Origin: Acanthaster planci
Lineage: Eukaryota; Echinodermata; Asteroidea; Valvatida; Acanthasteridae
Length of the DNA stretch: 64,000 nt
Direction: 5' to 3'
Assembly: GCF_001949145.1 (NCBI RefSeq)
Contig: NW_019091428.1
Coordinates: forward strand, 780,622 to 844,621
The notes under the pieces are model-generated. The model worked only from the letters and a program-made list of their open reading frames with translations. It was not told the origin of the DNA and searched no databases. The position numbers and the translations under genes are program-made. Below are positions 63,901-64,000 of the stretch, piece by piece (the first letter of the stretch is position 1; every line of letters begins with the position of its first letter).

Positions 63901-64000
63901 CACCCCTGCTCCTGCCAGCGAGCCCCACAAGCGGCCCCACGAGGACAGCCAGCTGAAGCGGCAGTTTGACGGCGAGCTGGGCAGCCTGGTGTCATGGATG
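9895..64000 (+). CDS. DMD: Dystrophin/utrophin orthologue, 5' part (16 spliced exons, 716 residues, continues beyond window)
   Basis: Dystrophin links cortical F-actin to the dystroglycan complex at the plasma membrane. The joined exons (9895-9997, 42038-42099, 46171-46266, 46689-46766, 48152-48244, 54599-54693, 55241-55321, 55959-56074, 59233-59405, 59698-59856, 60408-60589, 61286-61430, 62054-62144, 62643-62881, 63448-63630, 63749-64000) total 2148 nt with no frameshift or stop. Approximate domains: tail 1-38, CH1 39-143, CH2 161-265, Ser/Thr-rich hinge 1 266-305, spectrin repeats R1 310-418, R2 419-528 and R3 529-632, Thr-rich hinge 2 633-700, R4 from 701. Diagnostic blocks are [58 protein letters not shown] and the [15 protein letters not shown] hinge, which parallel human DMD. 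Invertebrates usually have one gene co-orthologous to DMD and UTRN. The start is fixed by a perfect Kozak context and an in-frame TAA three codons upstream. Confidence 0.96.
10891..10956. repeat. 33-bp tandem duplication (2 copies)
   Basis: Copies at 10891-10923 and 10924-10956, beginning CACCTTCATCCCATGC and ending CTTGGCATTTG, differ at only two positions. The high identity indicates a recent event. No function is evident. Confidence 0.9.
12968..13202. mobile_element. MITE-like element with long terminal inverted repeats
   Basis: A 235-bp element. The left end GGACCCAATTTCATGGTGCT is mirrored by the right end, whose reverse complement reads GGGCCCAAATTCACGGTGCT. Pairing continues through GCTTAC and GTGCTTAC further in, giving arms of about 50 bp. 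There is a second internal inverted pair (gcagaaaaattctgct / gcagaattttctgc). It has no coding capacity, so it would be non-autonomous. Confidence 0.75.
14566..15084. mobile_element. TTAA-flanked inverted-repeat element (candidate MITE)
   Basis: A 519-bp stretch starting TTAAAGGTACAGTCCACC and ending, on the reverse complement, TTAAAGGTAGAGTCCTTC. The ends match at about 18 of 22 positions. TTAA target sites are the hallmark of piggyBac-type transposition; assignment to that superfamily is inference. No transposase frame is present. Confidence 0.55.
15664..15712. repeat. Imperfect hairpin
   Basis: CAGCTCTCAAATAAC pairs with GTTATTTGCCCGAGCTG across a short GC-rich loop. A second pairing (gccac / gtggtgac) extends the structure. 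The following ~150 bp are unusually CpG-rich for this intron. It may be a decayed element end. Confidence 0.4.
17031..17110. repeat. TAA-type simple repeat with adjoining AAGATTTGTATAGCG motif
   Basis: Interrupted (TAA)n followed by aaattaagatttgtatagcg. This pairing of an AT-rich microsatellite with a 'tttgtatagcgc' box is one I associate with dispersed repeats of marine invertebrates. Exact element boundaries are unclear. Confidence 0.4.
18124..18178. repeat. 26-bp tandem duplication
   Basis: Two identical copies (18124-18149 and 18150-18175), starting TTCATGGTCATTCATGG and ending TTTCCAACC, plus three bases of a third. Each unit itself contains a doubled TTCATGG. Confidence 0.9.
18332..18706 (-). 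pseudogene. Possible LINE C-terminal relic
   Basis: A 124-codon minus-strand open frame. One segment, [20 protein letters not shown] followed by WQDFFDALF, resembles the Cys...DE.HfLf.CP.y.dlR..lF pattern at the C-terminus of non-LTR retrotransposon polyproteins. The expected His of that motif is missing and the flanks are not recognisable, so this is a decayed fragment at best. Chance similarity remains possible. Confidence 0.25.
23476..23714. mobile_element. Fold-back MITE
   Basis: A 239-bp element. The left arm begins TGGGTCATTCCAGAAATTAG; the reverse complement of the right end begins ATGGGTAATTCCAGAAAATA. Similarity resumes further in at tttgtgtcc...tctgac on both arms, so much of the element can fold on itself. 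It has no coding capacity. A related 14-bp end lies near 28358. Confidence 0.7.
24456..24668 (+). pseudogene. Decayed LINE reverse-transcriptase fragment
   Basis: A 70-codon frame containing [14 protein letters not shown] followed, after a degenerate stretch, by [19 protein letters not shown]. These parallel the non-LTR reverse-transcriptase blocks G.P.hLv.Ll..LY and GVRQGC.LSP.LFn, in the right order and at about the right spacing. The key Arg-Gln-Gly is replaced and no YADD box can be read downstream, so it is non-functional. It lies in the sense direction of the host gene. Confidence 0.4.
25436..25600. repeat. Homopolymer-rich tract (G8, T9, T10)
   Basis: Alternating G-runs (GGGGGTGGGG, then GGGGGGGGAGGGG) and T-runs, with another T-run followed by G8 near 25570-25588. 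The tract has weak G-quadruplex potential on the + strand. It looks like decayed repeat sequence rather than a gene. Confidence 0.5.
31622..31702 (-). repeat. Degenerate tRNA-like (SINE head) sequence
   Basis: Read on the minus strand, ggggtagtaccagttaaagc could be an A-box region and CATAGGTTCAAGTCTC a B-box/T-arm, about 45 nt apart, with CAGTAATCCAGGGGT before it. This order recalls tRNA-derived SINE heads. Stems are not preserved and no tail was identified. Confidence 0.3.
34052..34120. repeat. 32-bp direct duplication, 5-bp spacer
   Basis: Copies at 34052-34083 and 34089-34120 share CATTCAT and GCGAGGGC.TTTGACCTGGAT, with about five differences. This is a small local duplication without evident function. 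Confidence 0.85.
36614..36856. mobile_element. Tc1/mariner-type MITE
   Basis: A 243-bp element bounded by TA on each side. The left end TACACTACTCTGAAAAAAGT and the reverse complement of the right end TACACTACTCAAAAATGTTA continue into a shared TTAAGGACCACTTTTT, giving terminal inverted repeats of about 35 bp. A TA target site, CACTACTC-type ends and the AAGTTAAGGACCAC box are characteristic of Tc1-like families. There is no transposase, so it is non-autonomous. Confidence 0.8.
37730..37750. repeat. Small perfect hairpin
   Basis: GAACTCTCT pairs with AGAGAGTTC across a 3-base loop. It is isolated and of unknown relevance. Confidence 0.5.
38826..39101 (-). mobile_element. tRNA-derived SINE
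   Basis: Read on the minus strand, the 5' head has a clear RNA polymerase III A box (TGGCATATTGG, 39084-39094) and a perfect B box (GGTTCGATTCC, 39042-39052), with the usual tRNA spacing. Acceptor-stem pairing is lost. A ~170-bp unrelated body follows, ending in an (AAT)n tail whose plus-strand form (ATT)4 lies at 38828-38840. Possible target-site duplicates ACAATGG / ATAATGG lie at 38819 and 39113. It sits antisense to the host gene. Confidence 0.75.
42038..42099 (+). CDS. DMD: Dystrophin exon 2, start of CH1
   Basis: 62 nt encoding D35-R55 ([20 protein letters not shown]), the first helix of CH1 and actin-binding site 1. Acceptor tgtattacag, donor AGG|gtaagt. The length equals the 62-nt exon 2 of human DMD as I remember it, with the same phases, and the sequence is near-identical in pattern to vertebrate dystrophin. 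Confidence 0.96.
42100..46170 (+). other. Dystrophin intron 2 (4071 bp)
   Basis: AT-rich and dense in TACATGTA words (42307, 43002, 43022, 44459, 44622, 45487, 45845). It ends in a good acceptor, cctctgtttgcag. No exon or element ends were recognised. The open frames of 100-160 codons near 44.5-45.7 kb overlap each other on both strands and look like chance. Confidence 0.8.
46171..46266 (+). CDS. DMD: Dystrophin exon 3, CH1
   Basis: 96 nt, residues 56-87, phase 0 at both ends. It encodes [19 protein letters not shown] and CGQKL, the central CH1 helices, with the conserved LRDG turn. It is one codon longer than the 93-nt human exon 3 (recalled). Donor CTA|gtaagt. Confidence 0.96.
46267..46688 (+). 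other. Dystrophin intron 3 (422 bp)
   Basis: A short intron. The open frame of exon 3 runs on into it for about 80 codons by chance, with a Pro/Ser-rich, low-complexity translation. Retention would add that peptide before a stop at about 46507-46509. Confidence 0.85.
46689..46766 (+). CDS. DMD: Dystrophin exon 4, CH1
   Basis: 78 nt, residues 88-113, phase 0 at both ends, the same length as human exon 4 (recalled). It encodes [20 protein letters not shown], the conserved LNNVN.AL helix of CH1. Acceptor ctgttcacag, donor CAG|gtaaat. Confidence 0.96.
46767..48151 (+). other. Dystrophin intron 4 (1385 bp)
   Basis: Ends in an exceptional run of about eleven C inside the polypyrimidine tract (48134-48144) before tttgcag. 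One ACATGTACATGTATG word lies at 46833. Nothing else was recognised. Confidence 0.8.
48152..48244 (+). CDS. DMD: Dystrophin exon 5, end of CH1
   Basis: 93 nt, residues 114-144, phase 0, the same length as human exon 5 (recalled). It encodes [20 protein letters not shown] and HWQ, the highly conserved actin-binding-site-2 segment of CH1. Donor CAG|gtaccg, with +4 off consensus. Confidence 0.96.
48599..48843. mobile_element. MITE with ~37-bp terminal inverted repeats
   Basis: A 245-bp element. The left arm 48599-48636 begins ATGGGCCGTTTTCCAATACT. The right arm 48807-48843, reverse-complemented, begins ATGGTCGTTTTCCAATACTC. Both continue into CAACTTCG and CTCC, with about four mismatches over 37 bp. 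The middle has no coding capacity. No target duplication was recognised, so the superfamily is open. Confidence 0.8.
51068..51292. repeat. 26-bp tandem repeat array (about 8 copies)
   Basis: The unit is CTTTGCCAAGTAGAACTTGC plus CAAGTT. Copies differ at one or two bases; one is 25 bp, and the last is broken. The unit contains the inverted pair CTTGCCAAG/AACTTGGC-like, so it can fold. Units abut without spacers, so it is a minisatellite and not CRISPR. The minus-strand open frames here are products of the repetition. Confidence 0.92.
52511..52524. repeat. (GT)7 microsatellite
   Basis: A short GT repeat directly followed by a T-run (T9) and a pyrimidine-rich stretch. Likely a neutral length-variable locus. 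Confidence 0.8.
54599..54693 (+). CDS. DMD: Dystrophin exon 6, CH1-CH2 linker and start of CH2
   Basis: 95 nt encoding residues 145-175 plus two bases of G176. The reading is [20 protein letters not shown] then [11 protein letters not shown]. The TEK..LNWCR motif opens CH2 as in dystrophins (human NSEKILLSWVRQ). Acceptor gggcttgcag, donor GGG|gtaaat. It matches only the first half of human exon 6: an additional intron follows. Confidence 0.9.
54694..55240 (+). other. Dystrophin intron 6 (547 bp), extra relative to vertebrates
   Basis: It interrupts the coding region equivalent to a single vertebrate exon 6. It ends in cttgctttgcag. No repeat was recognised. Confidence 0.8.
55241..55321 (+). 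CDS. DMD: Dystrophin exon 7, CH2
   Basis: 81 nt completing G176 and running to two bases of R203. It encodes [20 protein letters not shown] then ALLHKY, the most conserved CH2 block (VxNFTTSWxDGLA). Donor TACAG|gtgagc. The phase at the 3' end equals the end of human exon 6. Confidence 0.96.
55322..55958 (+). other. Dystrophin intron 7 (637 bp)
   Basis: The frame of exon 7 stays open for a while into this intron by chance. It ends in an almost pure C/T tract before AG at 55957-55958. Nothing else was recognised. Confidence 0.8.
55959..56074 (+). CDS. DMD: Dystrophin exon 8, CH2
   Basis: 116 nt, from the last base of R203 to the first base of D242. It encodes [20 protein letters not shown] then [18 protein letters not shown]. 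The RLEHAF.IA helix and LxPE end match CH2 of dystrophin (human exon 7, 119 nt recalled; here one codon shorter). Donor GAAG|gtatgt. Confidence 0.96.
56462..56493. repeat. Perfect 15-bp inverted repeat, 2-base loop
   Basis: CATTAAGGAGACATT, then TT, then its exact reverse complement. With no mismatch in AT-rich intron DNA, it must be either young or maintained. Confidence 0.9.
57860..58049. mobile_element. Small TTAA-flanked element
   Basis: 190 bp from TTAACCCCTTCCCTACGG to a right end whose reverse complement reads TTAAACCCCTTCAAGGCAGG. Inner similarity GACTGCT is also mirrored (ggactgctac / cagcagtcgc). TTAA plus CCC ends suggest a piggyBac-type MITE; the repeats are short and diverged. 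Confidence 0.5.
58386..59144. mobile_element. TTAA-type element with GTTGACTGCCG ends
   Basis: A 759-bp stretch. The left end reads TGAACATGTTGACTGCCG. The right end, reverse-complemented, reads TTAACACGTTGACTGCCG, matching at 16 of 18 positions, with one TTAA mutated to TGAA. The TTAACNCGTTGACTGCC motif is one I associate with piggyBac-like ends. No intact transposase frame is present; the 99-codon minus frame at 58334-58633 is unrecognised. Confidence 0.6.
59233..59405 (+). CDS. DMD: Dystrophin exon 9, end of CH2 and hinge 1
   Basis: 173 nt, from D242 to T299. It encodes [20 protein letters not shown] then VLSQQ, the last CH2 helix (DKKSI.MY...LF.VL), followed by a Ser/Thr/Pro-rich stretch ([15 protein letters not shown]) that forms hinge 1. 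Hinge 1 is shorter than in human dystrophin. Donor ACC|gtaagc. Confidence 0.95.
59406..59697 (+). other. Dystrophin intron 9 (292 bp)
   Basis: A short intron ending in a CAGCAG tandem acceptor (59695-59700), so splicing may use either AG. Confidence 0.85.
59698..59856 (+). CDS. DMD: Dystrophin exon 10, first half of spectrin repeat 1
   Basis: 159 nt, residues 300-352, phase 0. It encodes [20 protein letters not shown] and [12 protein letters not shown]. Parallels human R1 (YQ.ALEEVLSWLLSAEDTL and VKDQFHTHE). The invariant Trp of helix A is W323. The tandem acceptor makes Q300 optional. Donor GAG|gtgagg. Confidence 0.96.
59857..60407 (+). other. Dystrophin intron 10 (551 bp)
   Basis: An AT-rich intron with acceptor tttttctaatgcag. 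No feature was recognised. Confidence 0.85.
60408..60589 (+). CDS. DMD: Dystrophin exon 11, rest of spectrin repeat 1
   Basis: 182 nt, residues 353-412 plus two bases of K413. It encodes [20 protein letters not shown], then [20 protein letters not shown] and QT. It parallels human exon 10 (GYMMDLTAHQ..., MNLLNSRWE.LR.ASMEKQ). Donor ACCAA|gtaagt. If the donor is missed, translation stops at once on TAA (60591-60593). The 3' end of this exon is the parent of the decayed tandem copies in the next intron. Confidence 0.96.
60541..61170 (+). repeat. Tandem array of decayed copies of the exon 11 end plus donor
   Basis: Downstream of the real segment (from 60541), similar segments start near 60638, 60731, 60825, 60915 and 61012, with a weak sixth near 61125: a period of 90-97 bp. 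Each retains a form of CAACAGCCGC..GGAGA, CCTTAGAAT and GACAGACCAAGTAAG. Copy 2 keeps the full donor CCAAGTAAGTT; others have gtaatt or gtaaat. The unit is about 50 nt of exon plus about 45 nt of intron. Copies have stops and frameshifts, and no new acceptor was recognised. Confidence 0.9.
60590..61285 (+). other. Dystrophin intron 11 (696 bp)
   Basis: Largely occupied by the exon-derived array described separately; the last ~115 bp are unique and end in gttcttgaactgcag. Confidence 0.85.
61286..61430 (+). CDS. DMD: Dystrophin exon 12, spectrin repeat 2
   Basis: 145 nt, K413 (last base) to R461. It encodes [20 protein letters not shown] and DRTEEVI, with invariant helix A Trp W431, then [13 protein letters not shown]. 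It parallels human LHRVLMDLQ..KLKELNDWLTKTEE and VQQHK. Donor AGG|gtgaga. Confidence 0.95.
61431..62053 (+). other. Dystrophin intron 12 (623 bp)
   Basis: A T-rich intron with T11 just before the acceptor region (cgcttgacag). Nothing else was recognised. Confidence 0.8.
62054..62144 (+). CDS. DMD: Dystrophin exon 13, spectrin repeat 2
   Basis: 91 nt, residues 462-491 plus one base. It encodes [34 protein letters not shown] is essentially identical to human dystrophin R2, among the most conserved rod segments. Donor AATG|gtaggc. Confidence 0.97.
62145..62642 (+). other. Dystrophin intron 13 (498 bp)
   Basis: An AT-rich intron ending in ttctctcccgccag. No feature was recognised. Confidence 0.85.
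62643..62881 (+). CDS. DMD: Dystrophin exon 14, end of R2 and start of R3
   Basis: 239 nt, A492-K571. It encodes [20 protein letters not shown], a Trp-rich helix C of R2 ([17 protein letters not shown]), then [13 protein letters not shown] opening R3. It parallels human ALEEQLK.LGDRWANICRWTEDRW and FSAWLSEKE. It appears to cover what is more than one exon in vertebrates. Donor AAG|gtgagg. Confidence 0.96.
62882..63447 (+). other. Dystrophin intron 14 (566 bp)
   Basis: It starts with GGGGCCCCGTTGCACGCAAC at 62946, possibly a decayed element end; no matching partner was found. The acceptor is ctcttgctag. Confidence 0.75.
63448..63630 (+). CDS. DMD: Dystrophin exon 15, spectrin repeat 3
   Basis: 183 nt, residues 572-632, phase 0. 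It encodes helices B and C of R3, including [20 protein letters not shown]. The invariant helix C Trp follows SQR, matching human ARCWDNLVQKLE. Donor TGG|gtacgg. Confidence 0.94.
63631..63748 (+). other. Dystrophin intron 15 (118 bp)
   Basis: The shortest intron in the window. Acceptor cttgacctccgccag. Confidence 0.85.
63749..64000 (+). CDS. DMD: Dystrophin exon 16 (partial), hinge 2 and start of R4
   Basis: 252 nt to the window end, residues 633-716, still open. A Thr/Ser-rich linker ([20 protein letters not shown], then [12 protein letters not shown]) and a Pro/Ala stretch ([12 protein letters not shown]) form hinge 2, in the same place as human hinge 2, which is also rich in TVT repeats. 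The segment [17 protein letters not shown] begins R4. The minus-strand frame over it is a shadow of the codon bias. Confidence 0.93.
   Translation, partial: MADSGINLDAIPITDAVSSTTTSKTYRGEAGGTVTETQVTKTITQTVHVAPTPAPASEPHKRPHEDSQLKRQFDGELGSLVSWM

Overview
This is a 64 kb piece of a eukaryotic, almost certainly marine-invertebrate nuclear genome. GC-rich protein-coding exons with clean GT..AG splice sites sit in long AT-rich introns. There are no prokaryotic operons, no CRISPR array and no intact transposase gene. The intron repeats (miniature inverted-repeat elements, a tRNA-derived SINE with an ATT tail, and dense TACATGTACATGTA words), together with a dystrophin that aligns smoothly to vertebrate dystrophin by eye, suggest an invertebrate deuterostome. 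An echinoderm such as a sea star is my best guess, but the species is inference and cannot be fixed from this window.

Layout on the + strand. (1) 1-4.8 kb: the 3' end of a gene whose last two coding exons (637-953 and 3376-3590) look like the C-terminus of adenylate kinase 9 (AK9), followed by a 3' UTR with two AATAAA signals. (2) 4.8-7.7 kb: intergenic DNA in which I recognise nothing. (3) 7.7-9.9 kb: probable promoter and 5' non-coding part of the next gene. (4) 9.895-64.0 kb: the 5' part of the single dystrophin/utrophin-type gene. Sixteen coding exons encode 716 residues in one uninterrupted frame: an N-terminal tail, tandem calponin-homology domains CH1 and CH2 (the actin-binding domain), a Ser/Thr-rich hinge 1, spectrin repeats R1-R3, a Thr-rich hinge 2 and the first helix of R4. 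The gene continues past the window, so the rest of the rod and the WW, EF-hand and ZZ regions are not visible.

Most of the window is dystrophin intron. Intron 1 is 32 kb. Between about 27.7 and 51 kb the DNA is crowded with the palindromic words TACATGTA and TACCGGTA, which are rare on both sides. I found seven inverted-repeat elements of MITE type (12968, 14566, 23476, 36614, 48599, 57860 and 58386), one SINE (38826-39101, minus), two decayed LINE-like coding relics, a 26-bp tandem array (51068-51292) and several short direct duplications. The most unusual structure is in intron 11. The last ~50 nt of spectrin-repeat exon 11, together with its 5' splice site, have been copied in tandem at ~94-bp spacing into at least five decayed copies downstream of the real exon. 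I see no wholly new biological system; the points worth following up are gene-architecture and repeat-evolution observations.
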